64,000 bases of DNA from contig NC_079387.1 of assembly GCF_021018895.1 (NCBI RefSeq), positions 7,117,583 to 7,181,582 on the forward strand, in the 5' to 3' direction. A model generated the notes under the pieces. It was not told the DNA's origin. It ran no database searches and saw nothing but the letters and a program-made list of their open reading frames with translations. Positions 37,841-51,910 of this stretch are shown in pieces. The DNA is from Seriola aureovittata (lineage: Eukaryota > Chordata > Actinopteri > Carangiformes > Carangidae). The translations under genes were made by a program, and so were the position numbers. Position 1 is the stretch's first letter; the number at the start of each line of letters is the position of its first letter.

Positions 37841-40800
37841 TTCAGGCAAACACTGTCCCACTTTTATACAGATCATCAAGCCAGAGTTGGTTCAGTGTGG
37901 TGCTCTTTGCGCTCCCACCACTGAAACTGTACTTGTATGGACAGTCTTGAGGCTCTGCAGTCCCCAGAGGATTTTTACAAGACTCCAAGAGACACTTCCT
38001 CTGCTGTCCTGGGGGAACTGTGGATGTACTCTATAGGATTGAGCCATTCTGATGCATGTGTTTGTGTGTGGCAAGTGAACTCAGGCATGTAGTAGTGACT
38101 ACTTTCTGGTGACAATTGGCCACATCTAGCAAACAGGCAAAGGTGGTATTTTGAGACAATAGCAGAGAAGCAATAATACCAACTCCCCCAGGAAAATGGG
38201 ACAGAATTTGGTACAGAAAAGTAACAACAAAGACAAAATGAAGCTGAGTGTGACCCTTGTGTTACTGGGACTAAATCATCTGTTTTATGGAGAATACTGC
38301 ATATGTGCTCTCAAAACATCAGAACTGTGAATGTGAAATTCTGATCAGCCATTATACAGCACATCCAAGCCTCCATAGGGTAGGAAACAAATGGCAAGTA
38401 TAATGATGTGGCATGAGATGACTTTAGTATTTTAGCGTTAATATAATATGCATAAGTAATGTTTTACTTGTTTATTTCTTACTAGCGTTGCCAGAATATT
38501 TGTGGCTTTCTATGAAAAAGCCTTGGTCTCTATACTGTCTTATGGCAAAGAGAAATCAGTTCTTTAAATGTCCAGCAGATGTCACTGTTAGGATTCAAGA
38601 AAATAACCAAACAAACCCCATACAGAAATATCATTGGATTGGATGCAGTAATTGACTATTAAGGCTTTTGTTCTGGCTTTATCATCTCCTCATATAACCT
38701 TATTAGAATTACATGAGAAAATCCATAAATAACATGTGGGTAGTCAGTAACGCAAGTGTCAGTAACTCACTCACATCTCCATCAAGCATTCTCTGATTCC
38801 CCTAAGTCACTATCTATCAAATCCTCAATTTGGTCGGTTTTAGGGAGACTGTTACTCACAAGTGACTGCACTTTTAGAGACTATAGTTGTGTCTATTTTA
38901 AGGCACAGGCAGAAAAAATGTGCTAGAATAAGTCATATGGCTTGGCTGCAGTCATAATGTTCCATGAGTGCTGTGGAGAGATCAATATGCCATCAGGAGC
39001 TTCTTGGTCATTTTCCTTATTCGTAAAGGGGATTCAGTTATTAGACTGAGAGTGTTAGTGTGTCTGTATTAACCTCAACACTGACTATATATAAAAATAA
39101 GGTCTTGCCAGAAAGAAACCTCTATAGGTTTATTGCGAAAGTGTCAGAAAAACTCTTGGTGATACAGAAACAGAGCAGTGTTTCTTTGGGGTCAATTTTT
39201 TTTCCCCCGCCAAAAATAAAAATGAGTTTTTCAGTCTAAATAACTGCCTGTGGCTTTGCTTGTACAGGTCAAGGACACTATGAGGCTGAAAACAAAATAC
39301 CTGCCTCAAAGTGGAGGAAGACAGTACAATATATGACAGATCTACAGTGTTGTTTGTCCATGAAAATATGAGAAACTTGGATATCTTTGGCTCCTTATTG
39401 TATGTTAAATTATCAGAACACAGAATGTGCCAGTGCAAACTGCAAACATGTGCTTGAGTCATAGCTAACACAATAACTGTCTCAGAGAAGTGAAGAACTT
39501 CATCACACTAAGGTCTAACTCACTCTTTCATTTCATTATTATTTGCCAGCAACATGAAACCCAGTATCTGAAGAAACATTTCTAAGACTGTCCTTCGATC
39601 AGAAAAAAAGCAAACTCAGACTCATGCCCGTTTTCAACAAGAAAACTGCTACATTGAATCCACGCCACCTTCAGAAATGCTGCTCTGTGGTTTGTGCCAT
39701 TGATCCTAGGAGGATCATTTTACTATCATAGTATTATTAAACACTACATACTAAATAGCCACTACTTAAGAAAACTAACACCCACTCTGATAAAATAATT
39801 GTTACTGTGATGGTAAAATTACCATTATTATGGGAAAGTTATTAGCTATTGTGGCTAACAGTTTTCAGGTCAATCATTGGCAATGAGGTGGAGAAGGGTG
39901 TAGGCCGCTGCAGGCCTCTCCATGGGGCTCTGATTGTCTCTCTGACAGTGAATGAAGGTGATATGGTCTTGTGTCTGCCGTTCAGCGGAGATATAATACT
40001 TAGGGAAGTCAACCATCTCCTTTGATGCACTGCTGCCAAACTGTTCCACCTTCTGGTCAAGCATCTTGAAAACCACCAGAGCTGTGGAGTTCGCTGCCAG
40101 CAGGAACTTGGCTGATGTCCGTGAAGGCCAGGTTGTTTGGCGCTCGCACTGGTGCCTTAGGGTTTGGTCAGGGTCTAGAGTGGGCCTCCTCACTTGGCTT
40201 AAGTACGTCTGGGAGGATGCTGTGAGCTTTCTGGCTGCTAGCTGGGCCCCACCTGTGAGGAAGTGGAGTAGCCGCAGAACTGTCTGGCCAGGCATACCTA
40301 TTGCTGACCTCTAGAAAATCATCCAAGAAGGCCCAGTGCTCACTGCATGGCAAGATGTTGAGGTTAGAAAGCTAAAAAGAGGGTAGTCCACTCCTTTAGC
40401 CTGCAATTAGCCTTTCTACAGTCTGTACTAATTGCAGGACAGCTGTTGGGGGATCTGGTAGTACAACAATGGAATCACTGTTGCCTGTTCATCCTGGCAT
40501 TCAGCAACACCAGGCCTTGTTACCAATTAATGAAATTCTTACAACAACAAAAAGTCTTTCAATTTCAAGCATGAAGCTAATGACTTAATAGCAAGAGTAC
40601 CAACTCTTATGCTTACTCCCCACTCACTATAGCTTAGGTCTCATTGTCAAGCTCAGCATCCCCTGAAAGCATCTTGTCAGGACTGCACTTTCGTCTTGCT
40701 GACACCCAAATAATGGTCAAATGTACCAGTTTGCCAAAACCCACTTTGAATTTCTTCTTTATTACATTTGATCTTGATCAGAGACTTGTTATGTATGGTA

Positions 40801-41179
40801 TCCAGCCCTGAATTCTAATCTGTGGCACCACACAAGGCACCAAAGGCTTTTGTGATGAACAATTTAGTCTATTGATCAGACAAAGCCTGGGGCACAGTTA
40901 AGGCCAAAGGAAGGAACGATGATTTTACTAATGATAGGGTTTTTGGAAACTTTTGCTAGGAAGTGGAAAGTTGAACTCCCAGTCCTCGAACTACAAAATG
41001 TATCACTAAACACAATAGAAACCCAATCTGTGTGGACTGAATTTCTGACTGTCTTTCTTGCTTCCCACTCCCCTTCATCCTCTTTCTTTTGTGACAACCC
41101 ATCTTGCTCAGCACTTCTCCCTTTTCTGGGTTTCTCTTGTTAAAACTGACTCACACCTTGCATTTTTTCCCACCTTCTC

Positions 41180-41480
41180 AATCACTCACTCAATCCCTCC
41201 TTGATAGTCGTACAATTTTATCCAGACAGCCAGTCAAGAATCCAATTAGTTTGCACCTCTCAATCATAAAATCTTCACTCAGGTTGAAACAAACTTGGAC
41301 AGACATGCTTTTACCGCCTCGCTGCCTAATTAAGAGACGATAATTTATTGCACTCCAAAAGGGCGAGGGCCTTTGTGCACTCAAGTAATTGGAAAAAAAT
41401 ATATAAGGGAGACAAGAGAGGAGAGCAACCAAGCGACTAGAAACGATAAAGGCATGAATTAAAGGGTAGCAGACACGGGC
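41180..41480. promoter_or_regulatory. Candidate noncoding element downstream of mid1
   Basis: Non-repetitive, with CCAATTAG, CCTAATTAAGAGACGATAAT and CACTCAAGTAATTGG (NKX/homeodomain-like) close together. Short ORFs cross it without coding character. Confidence 0.22.
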
Positions 41481-44104
41481 AGATTGTTAGCTAGGTGTTT
41501 GAGCCACTTCTGCTCATTTCTCCCTTGACTAAGTCCAAACTAAGAGTCGGACATTTTTCTAAAGTAGTGCCAGTGGGGTTGTGTTAAACTCAGGTCGTCT
41601 AAGGACTCGGGTGTGTTTCATCTCTGTTTTTAAAATTCAAGGGAGTGTCGCTTGTATCAGCAACACATCGCCTTTCATTTTTGTAAGGAAAGTACAAGTG
41701 AGGGTCTCTGACCCGGGAAGGTGGAAGAACAAACAAATGTGTACTTCATTGTGTGCATGTGTTTGTGTGTTGTTGTACTTTTGTACTTGTCACAAACAAA
41801 TTGTGTTTTAAACGTTGTAGATTTTGTTTCATCCTCAGTGTGGGTTTAAAATTTCATACCACAGTTAAGTAGAATTAAGATTTGGTTTAGGGCAGTTGGT
41901 TTTCTTTAGGATAAAATGAAAACTCCACCATTTGTCACTTTTTCATTATTGTAGCATCACCCATATATAACAAATCCTTCCTTAACAATTAGAACTTCAG
42001 GTTGGGTTGAAATTCAAAATATTACCCTACTTAACACCTGCCATCTGTATCTGGAAATCTTATCTGTACACAGAAAGATGCAGGCATTGTGTAAATAGAT
42101 GCAGAGCACAAATCAGAATATCTGATCATCCAGAGAGGTGGCTCTGCTGGTCTGTTGTGTTGCTCACATGCAACATGCAGCAGAGGTATGCATGTTCAAG
42201 ACATCTTTGATAAACTTAGGTGTCAAATAGGAAAGCAGAAAAAAAGAAAGCAGGGCAAGTTCACATTGATAGCATGCAGCACACACTTCATTCAATGAGC
42301 TGACATCAGCATTTCAGCAAAACCATGCAACAGGTTGTTCTCAGAGCTTAAAGGTTAAGGTAAGCAGGAAGCAAACAGATCGAATAAAGATATACTAAAT
42401 AAAAATAAGTCATTGATTTATATAAAGTCTGCACTTAGGAACCAAAAACAGCGAGCCACCTGTGACTTCCCTAGCCGAGGAAAAGTGGATAATTCCAACT
42501 GATGGCATAGCAACCCTCAAACAAGTCCTTCAACTTTGCAACAGTAGTACTACAATTTTCAACATATAAGTCCCCACTATTAAAAGTAAGATTAGCAGAA
42601 AAACCAACACAATAAATGTGTGGAGCAGAGTTACAGACAAATTACAACTTTAATATGAAGACCTAAGCCAGGTGTAAATGCAATCTGTACAGTCTGTACA
42701 TTCTTAAAGAAATAAATCTGCTTAAAATGTTGACAGCCCACCTGACTTCCGTCTTTACAGACAACTCTGTCTTAAACAAAAGAAAAGTGGAGCCCATCCA
42801 TCAGTATTGTTTCCCTTGATCTGGGGCGCATTATATTTTTTGACAAGTCTACTAGTGCTATGTACCTACTAGAGTTATTACTTTTCTGTTTGACTGCGGG
42901 AGTAAATTAAATATTCAAAATGTGCAATGCACTCTCTATAATCACATCAGAACATTTGAAGTTGTTAAAATTGTGAGGGCAGATGGTCCTCTTAAAACCC
43001 AGGGTCTGCTTAACCTATTCCGTGTTGTATATGTTACATGCCAGTTCAATTTCATTTGAACATCATGTTTTTGAAAGAGTGACAGCCCTATATATTATAA
43101 TATAATATAATTTGCATATTGAAATCCCAGCCCACTGTGGACAGAATCAAGATAATGCTGATTAATACCAGTTGTTTCAAACACATGTTGGAATTAGATA
43201 AATTAAAGTTAGAGTAAGGGCTTGAATTACTTCCAATAAGATGGGGGACTCACAACACAGAAATATCATAAACACTGAATCCTAGATTTCCCATAATGCA
43301 ACTTGATAGCATCTTGTCTCACTGGGGCTACAATGTCATATTTTTAGAGTTTCTTTCTAAGCTACAGCTGTTTCCGCAGTTTGAGCAGTAATCCTTGTGA
43401 AAAGTAAACTCAACCTTGTGTCTAAAATCCCCCTTTAAGTTCATGAAGAAGGAATCAAAGTGGCCAGTGGACAGACCTCATTAGGACTGCAATGCGATTC
43501 CTGTGTGAGTGTGCATGACGGTGAGAAGGTGAGGATGAGAATGTGAGAAAAGGGAAGACGTGAATTTGGTGAGCTTGCGTGAGCAAGAAGAGAGTATGTG
43601 TGATATTAACTGTATTTGTGTGTGAAGGAGAAAGAGGAGGAGGGAGAACAGGTGAGACGAAGATGCACATTTGTATACAGATGTGCAAATGTGTGCAAGT
43701 GTGTATATGTGTATATGTGTGTGTGTGTGCATGCATGCTCATAGAAGCATTTGTTCTTGCCTGAGTGCATTTGAACGGAGGAGAACGGATATGACAGGCC
43801 TGTCTGTTGTCTCCCCAGAATAATTGCTTATGGATTACCTGAGGCGAGTCCCACTGGAAATACTTAGAAATGACACTCCCAGGTGACTCCTTGAATCATG
43901 TTCATATCCGGTCTGAGCAAGAGTTTGATTTTGCTTTGCTTGATGTGTGCGTATCCTTGTAAGTGTCCCTGTATGTATGTGTGTGGGTGTGTGTGTGGGT
44001 GGACGTGCTTGTGTGTGAGTGTTTGCAGATCCAAGGGGATACGTTGTCTCTTTCATCTTACTGACTCGCACATAAGTAATTCAAAAGACGTCACAGCTAT
44101 TTAT

Positions 44105-44137
44105 TACACACACACATACACACACACACACACATGT

Positions 44138-44214
<77 letters not shown>

Positions 44215-44220
44215 TGTGCA
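44105..44220 (+). repeat. (CA)n microsatellite bracketed by CACATGTGCA
   Basis: A CA array of about 35 units (44141-44209), with the sequence CACATGTGCA on each side (44131-44140 and 44211-44220) and an imperfect CA run before it. Confidence 0.93.
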
Positions 44221-47200
44221 CGAACAAACACACAACAAAAACATACTTCTTCCAAATCCATCATCAGTGACTCAGCTCAATTCCACTTGGCAACAGTTGA
44301 CAAACTTATTACTGGAACATTTTGGTGCTAAGTGTGTTGACATCCAGGATATCCAGGTGTTTGTGTACTCCATTAAGACTAGAACCACTTCTCTGCCACT
44401 CCACTGACACAGACGTTTTCTTGCTCAGAGTCTACATGTACCAGTTTGCATAATGCAGTTTTTAACTCTAAACCGTCAAATTTTTGGGCATCTTGAGGGG
44501 CGACCCCTGAATGATGCTGTACAGGGACTTACGAAGATGGCTGAACTGTTGTGTTGTTGTCAGAGGCCCCTGAATTTCTAGCTCAAGCAATACAAAATAC
44601 AGTGTGAGGATGTTAGTGTTTACATGGCTGTCAGAGTAAACTCTTGTCACGTCCACCTACTAATAATAAGTGTGTCTGCCTGGCTAATGAATATACACAA
44701 TAGAGCTATTATATGTACCAATAAAAAAAAAAAAACAATGGCCGTTGTTTGTGTTGAGACAGTTGGTGAAATACTGAATAGCATAAAATGCTAGTGTTCT
44801 GAGAGATATAATGCAATATAATCCATGATATTTGTCCATGCTGCTAATGTTTTTGTCTGACTGAAATACTCCTCAGAGAATTGCTAAGCTGTATACTCTA
44901 TTAGTTAAAAGAAAAATAGTCAAACTCATTCATAAGCCTACTTTTTTCGCTTTAGGCTTCCTTTTCCTCCACAAATGGATGTTTGCTTTGGGCAATGAAT
45001 TAATTCTTAATGATGCAGTCCCTCTAAGCCTGGAGAAAACTTTAACACGCACACATTACATAGGAAATACCACTCAATGTATGGATATTTGAATATCACA
45101 GCAAGGGCTCAAATCCAGCTCATACTTTTAGCTTCTCTGCACTCACACAATCACAGCTGTCGTTTATGGTATAGGAAAAAAAAGATGTCCAAAACATAAA
45201 AGAAAAGGTTTTTGCTATTTTCGTAGTCGGCGCTAAACTTGTTTGTGGATTGATAGCAAATTAAGATTTCAAAAAGTGACAGCAACCGCTATCAACGATT
45301 ACTCCCCGGGAGTGCTTTCAATATCCCCATACATAGAGTGTAGAGGTCATTCCACTGATTCAAACATTTTTGCAATAATGACTAAATATATAAATATATA
45401 TATAATCCAAATTGGTATGAAAGTGGAAAGTGGAGGTCTTTTTGCTGGAACATTTATTGATTTGATAGTGAAATATGTCCTCTTGCAAGTACCTTCCTTA
45501 TAATTGACTGGACTTAAATAAATGTACCTTAGCAGCAAGGTGAGCGAGGGAAGTGAATGACAATGTGTAATTCCTCAGTGAGGTTGTCCCTGAGGTCACA
45601 TATTGTATTAAACACCACCCCTCATTTTCTTGAATATACTTTGAGGAGAAATCCAGGGCTTTCATGGCTCACTGTAACCATTAAAAATCAGAACGAGAGG
45701 GTAAATTCTGCAACAAATGGAGGGTGATAAACAAATGTATTTATGGTTGCATGAATGCCAAAGCACTCTGGTAGAAATCCCCTCAGGATATGGTCCTAAA
45801 AACATCTTTCCAGAATCGACACATCAGTCAAACACAATGTAAGCAACCTCAAAGCAATCAGGTAAAAAAGGCCACGTTTTTAAGTTGAATGTATTTCATG
45901 ACAAAAAATCTAAATTAGATAATAAGTAATTCTGCTCTCATGTCGTTACAGAAGGGGAAATATCTTTATATCTTTCATATCTATTATCTCTTCATATTTT
46001 ATGCTGTTGGTAAAGCTAAAACCAGGAAATCACAGCTGATATGAATGAAGCAGACAGTGCTCACTTCATACTGATTGATGCATTTAGACCCGAGGAGGCT
46101 GTTTTCGAGTAAGGTGTTTGATAGAGTTTCAATCTCACTCTGAACCTGTGCGCAGTGAAAGGTATAGGTAACATTCAATTACATACCTCTCTTCACATCG
46201 TATGTATTGAACCATGGTGGGCCTGAAGTAGATGAAGGGTGACAGGGATAAGCTCAAAACTCAGTGGTCCTTGTAGTTTTACTAGCACAGAGTTACACTG
46301 TGATTGTGTGGTCTGTGCCACAGTATGGGCTTTTATTATGTTAAATGAAACTTGCTGGAACCTGCTTGAATTTTGAGAACTACTTCTTACAAACATGGGT
46401 AATGTTTAGAAATGCCTACATCTTTTTACAAGGATAACTGACCCTGAAATTCCTTATCCTATCCTTCTTATTGATTCCTTAAATACCTCATTTGGCAGAG
46501 GACCCCTGGAACTACTTGATTGACCCATAGAGAATCAGTGATTCCAGTGCACAGCAGGACAGCTGATCCAGGATTAGCACTACACAGATACCTGTTCTGA
46601 ATTACTGATTTTCAAGCAACACTCTTCTTTCACCTCTTGCAGGAACTTTATATCCTCAACTTCTTTTTAATTAGATTTTCTGTTAACTCATCCTTTTGAC
46701 ACATTTGATTAACTATTAACCCTTAATAGTTATTATGATATGAGACCCTGACACCCTAATTGCATTACGTCAGTTCTGTAACGCAAGGCATGTAAAAGCA
46801 TTGTATGTTGCAGGAAGTGGTTGAGAGTAGATGTTGGGTTTTCCTGTTTTTCCTCAGTGTGTGATTGATACTATAAATTACTGTCGACACAAGGATGATT
46901 ATTGATGAAAGTTTATACGTAATTGTTTTTTGTTTATAGTCTCATCTGTGTCACACATTTAATGGTTCAAAAAGAACTGTTGGAAATGGCATCAATTGTC
47001 TGTTGTGAGAAGGAGAAAAAAAACAGTAAAAATTAAAAGAGGGCAATATGGGTCAGCTGTGTGAATGCAGTTCATACAGTTGGCCAGCAGAGAGCGATAC
47101 ACACACTATAATGGAGCTTGTCCAGACTGCGGCTTTAGGGAAAAGCTGTAAGCTATCCTCCTACCCTCTGCAACACTTCAGAGAAGCTGAAACTGTGTGC

Positions 47201-50200
47201 GAGTGTGTTTGAGCAACTGCGTGTGTATGTGAGTGTGTATGTGTGCACACCCATATGTGTGTGTATCTGTCACAGTACTAAGCTTCAACCCTCTCCAGCA
47301 CACTGAGAGCTGGAAGCTGCTGCCTGACATTCACAAACAATGGCCACGCAAGACAATGCAAACAAGATGCCTGGGATCTTTTCCCTGTCCCTGTGTGCAA
47401 CAGCTTGCAAAGCTCTTGCTTCCTCCACCCACCCCTTTCTAGCTCCAACATAAGACATCGCCCAAGGTGTGGATTTATGTAACCACGCAGATCCCTTTCC
47501 AGCCATCCTTTAACCAAATCATCCCACAATCAAAGCACCTTTATATCTCATCCCCAAATCAGGCATGTTAACGCTAAAGCTTGTAAGTGCAAATCACTTT
47601 TTTTTTTCAAAAACCCTGCAATTACTCTGGGTTGATTTGAAACTGAATGTGTTTTGCAGTGCAGAATAAACATCCTAAGGGTGTTGTTTGAGTCAAACAT
47701 CCATTTGGCTTAGTAATTTTAAAACTGCACACCAGAGGAAGGGGCGTAAATACTCTGGGAACACCTTAAATAGTAATGCTGCATGGGCATCCTCTAACAT
47801 TTTGGGTTCACGTATGTATGCATGGGCATGTGTGTGTTTATGTGTTAGTGTATTTTCTAACACAAACTATCCGTCCAGCACCTTTTGAAATAATGCCATG
47901 CAGGATTAAACCTGTGCAGGAAAAAAAAAAGTGCACTGGAGTTCCAGCTGGGTGAGTCACATTGTATTTGGAGGTAAAAGAGCTCAGTAGTGATGGTATA
48001 ATTTCGAGGTGGAATTGCAGCTCATGGCGAGATGGACTGTGCTATACTCAAGGTTAGAAGTCTTCCAGTTCATTTTCACAGAACAGTTGACTGGTGAGTT
48101 TGAATAATTGCTTCCAACTGCGATTAGATTTGCTATATCTCTGTGCATGACACAGCAGAATTCTGAGCAGGGCCTTATTTTACAAATTTTTTTAGCAACA
48201 TGATCACCAATGGTATACAAAAATTTGATTTAAAAGGCACTTCTGCTGCCCAATACACCCACAACATCTGAATGTAATCTCTAACACTTACACTTACTTA
48301 AATATGTTCGTTCTGCAAAATAACTCCTACACTGCACTTACACTTTTTTAAATAACCTTGGTCAACAGATATAACAACATTCCTGCCATAATGGTCCGTT
48401 TCACGTCGGTCACACACTAACATGTTTACTTTGATGCCTTTTCATTTTATGCCAGATTCACAGCAATACATATATATTTTGTTCTCAATCAGCTTCAAGA
48501 TGATTGTTTTCCCTCATTGGAAAGCACTTACAATCTTAACAGATCTACAGCACCAATTTCTCGATCTATATGTCATGAGTAGATTGTGTTAATGAAACTA
48601 ACAATTCATTATTTTGTTGTGCCTTAAAATGACACAATCAGTTGATTCTCTACTCTGTTTACCACACTTATGTTTCTGTGAGTGTGGAAAATGCAATTAC
48701 CAGTCAGAGGTCAAAGTGAGTGGCTTTTGTTATGATCGAGTTGGGGAATCAGATAGCTCACAAAAAGAAATTCGTAGTTGAGATGCAGCTGCTTTTTCTA
48801 ACAACTGTGACAACAGCAATGCCTGTTGACAGCGCTAAAGTGCAATTAACACCAAATGATCCTGTCTTGTAAGATCTGATGAATCACAGTGGTAGACACC
48901 TGCCTTTATAAGCAAGGTCATGGTAAATAAAAGACACATCTCACATGCACATCAATCTGCCATAAGTGTCAAACTGAAGTTCATCTAATTTCCTGTGGTA
49001 CACTTTGGCTATGTGAGTTTTTTTTTTTTTTTTTTTAGAGCAGAAATAATAAATAAATGAGAGTTTCCTCTAGGTGTGTACAGCTATGTATGTGTGTCTG
49101 CCCAGCCTATTGGACAGTGCTGTGGTGGTACGGCACATGTGAGTCTGGTGAGTGTCAGTGTGTTTTGAGGCAGAAGCGATGTCCTTATATGCTATGTTCT
49201 GTATGGTAATGGAATTATTGCCTGGATGGATTGTAGCTCGGGGCGTATAGCTCACAGCACTGTGGAAGTGCATTTCAAGGTGGAGATTTAGGGATTTTAG
49301 GAGCATTTGAGGCTGAGAAGTAGAAGGAATAGTCATCTGTGTAATGATGGTAATATTATTACTGGGGAAATGAGGCTAAATTGCAGTGGGGCCAACTGGA
49401 AGTGAAACTCAAGCCAGAGAATCAGTGCAGCAGCACTTTCAACATTTCAGGAACTTTTCTTTAAAATACCAGGCCAGTTTCTTTCTTTCTTAAACAAGTT
49501 GAAAATATATTATCAAAGAAATTGTCACTATTATGATTAACATCATTATGATCCGAGTTCCAGTGTATGAAATCATACAAAAATGCATGGCGACATATGT
49601 TAGCATGTGCGGACAGCTTGCATGCCAAATGTGTGAGAGCGTGCCGAACGTGCGTCTCAGCTCTTCGGCTCCTCCTCTTTCAGCATGTCTGGAGATTTGT
49701 CTCCTGCAGATTGCCAGAGCTCCGGGTGAGGCACTTCAAAGAGCTATGAGAACTAGTTAGGCTGAGAGTGAAACAGGGGGAATCAGCTCCAATACTCCAA
49801 TCAGCCCGGCGGATGGGAAGGCGCAGCTCATGATCCCTGCTATATTCCACTCTACAGAGCCAAAAAAACAGAGGGATTTCAGCCCCTCACGGACACCTTT
49901 CAGCTTGTAAAACCTGCCAGAGTATGCTACCTGTAGACTACTCATGAAGCACAATAAGCAGAGAATATGACAATTAAGGGGAAAAAATAAAATTGATATG
50001 CAAAAGAACGTGGCCTAAATTTGGGTTTATTCAACACCTCCTGTCCTGTCTCAGTGCCTTTGAAGACAGGCAGTTAGCTGCTGCTCTTGGTTATTCTCCA
50101 AACACAGACCACTGCGAGTTTGGAAACCTTAGAACTTAAGTTTTGGAATCCACTTCTTGTTGGGATAGATCATTTATCCTGCTTTTTCTATCTCCCAATA

Positions 50201-51289
50201 TGTAGGGTTTTTTTTTACCCTAAAACCTGACTTAGAAAGATATTGAAAAACTGAAGAAAAAAAAATTAGCTTTTTTCCCCAGAAAGTACTTTGGAATGAG
50301 GAGGTAAAAAGTAGCGAAAATTCTGGCTGAGTGTTATTTCAAGGCTTTTCTTTAGTAATACCCTTCCAAAAGCTCTGCAACATATGAATTATGTTCATAA
50401 TAATGATAGTTAATCATCACTCCGTATGATAGTAACATTAAAGAAATCAGATAAAACATTAAAAATTGGAACTTTGATGCTAAAGATGGGCAGTGTATTG
50501 AAAAACCTGTGTTTATATAAATTCCCATCAGTTACCATCATTATGCTTTGTGTAGTAATATGATTGGCTTTTTTGTGTCTCATCACAAGAGAACAAGCAC
50601 CACTCCACCCCCTTTGATGCCATCGTGGACCTTAAAATGAATACGAGCCATGCAGATTCAAATTGGAGGTCCAATTTCTCTTCAGCTCAGAATGGAGCAG
50701 GTGGATAATCACCACCACCCTACAAAAGCTAGCTTTCATTCTCTCTAATGATCAAATCTATGTGGAAGCCATTAGCCTGCTATTCTACTGAAACTCCATC
50801 AAAAATCCTGTCAGTGCCACCCGAATATTATGATTTCAATTACTGTGGTTAGATGTGTTGAATATTGTAATAATGCTGAATCTGTGTGTGTGCGTCTGCG
50901 TGGGTGGATGATGGGCGGGATGTACATTCTACTTTTAAGGTCTTACGATCACAAAACTGTGCAGTATTTAACTAACGGATAGAGATAAGATACATGAAGG
51001 TTGTTGCCACGCCAAGTCTTCCAATATAACAAAGTTATAAAGTTACCTTATTGCTTGTGATCATCTTTAAGGTATCTATGCTAATAGTAATAATACTTTT
51101 AGAGTCTCTGAGGACAATTTAGAGTCTGTATGGTTTGAAAAGTAGAAGGAAACTCCTACATAACACTCCCATGTTCTTCTGGCATTTCTAAGAGTCAGTA
51201 AACAGTGCATGCCACCATACCTGTGTATATTAATTTTACTAAAGGGTGATTAGACCTTATTTTTTCTCTTTCTTACAAGCAAAATAGGA
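44221..51289. other. Downstream region, no supported gene
   Basis: Short overlapping ORFs only. It includes a T19 homopolymer near 49019, an inverted repeat TAACTATTAA/TTAATAGTTA (46710-46732) and a somewhat CpG-enriched block at about 49590-49900. Confidence 0.6.
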
Positions 51290-51740
51290 ACTGATGGACA
51301 ACACATCTCCACTTCTCCTGCTGTACAAAACTTAAGCCAAAATATCCCAGATACAAGCACTGCCATCTTGTGCTGGTGACTTCATTTGGAGTCAGAGTCT
51401 GCGCAGTAATGATCGGCCAGTGGAGCTGCAGTGTTGAGGTACCACATCAGTATGATATGAACTACCTAAAATGACAGACGCTATCTTCGGGAAAAATGTA
51501 TTAGACGTGTACTTTTTTTTAGTTTGACCGATGTCCCATCTGTTAACATGAAGGGAGCAGGGTTTATGACCTATACTGGAGCCAGCTACCAGGGGGCAAA
51601 AAAATAACTAGGAATCTACAGCCATGCTAGTGGCTCTGTGAGTCTGTATTCTTGAGTGCTCACAATCTTAGTTTAGCGCTTTAGCATGGCAAGAATTTTT
51701 AATTTCTATCGTCAATGGGCCCCTGCAATGGAGTCAAATA
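51290..51740 (+). repeat. Teleost interspersed repeat, perciform-like family
   Basis: Contains CTGCCATCTTGTGCTGGTGA, GTCAGAGTCTGCGCAGTAAT, GTCCCATCTGTTAACATGAA, GGGTTTATGACCTATACTGG, CAGCTACCAGGGGGC and CTACAGCCATGCTAGTGGCT. I recognise these segments from a high-copy repeat of teleost genomes. No coding capacity is seen. The boundaries are approximate. Confidence 0.5.
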
Positions 51741-51910
51741 AATGACTACAGAAACACGCACAATGACCACAAAGAGATGCAAAACAACCACAAAGACACT
51801 CAAAACAATGAAAAAAGAGGTACAAAACTAGCACAAAATACTTAAAGACTCATAATGACCACACAAAGAAATGCACAACATCTAAGCAAAATGACTAAAG
51901 CTTCAAAATG
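51741..51910 (+). repeat. Degenerate tandem repeat, unit about 18-20 bp
   Basis: Runs of diverged units such as ATGACCACAAAGAGATGCAA, AACAACCACAAAGACACTCA and ATGACCACACAAAGAAATGC. This ACCACAAAGAGA-type minisatellite is common in fish genomes and here directly follows the interspersed repeat at 51290-51740. Confidence 0.6.

Larger units (their letters stand above)
33180..44104. other. Downstream region, no supported gene
   Basis: AT-rich DNA with an (AC)n array, a teleost repeat fragment (35370), a possible SINE remnant (37785) and a candidate noncoding element (41180). The block 39870-40310 is richer in G+C and carries a 141-codon minus-strand ORF that I cannot identify. Confidence 0.6.

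Noticed and set aside
40040..40130. Weak resemblance of FHLLVKHLENHQ and AASRNLADV (+ strand, two frames) to a RhoGAP helix and its ARNLA motif
   Set aside because: It needs a frameshift, the rest of the domain is missing, and the opposite strand has a longer ORF; too weak to call.
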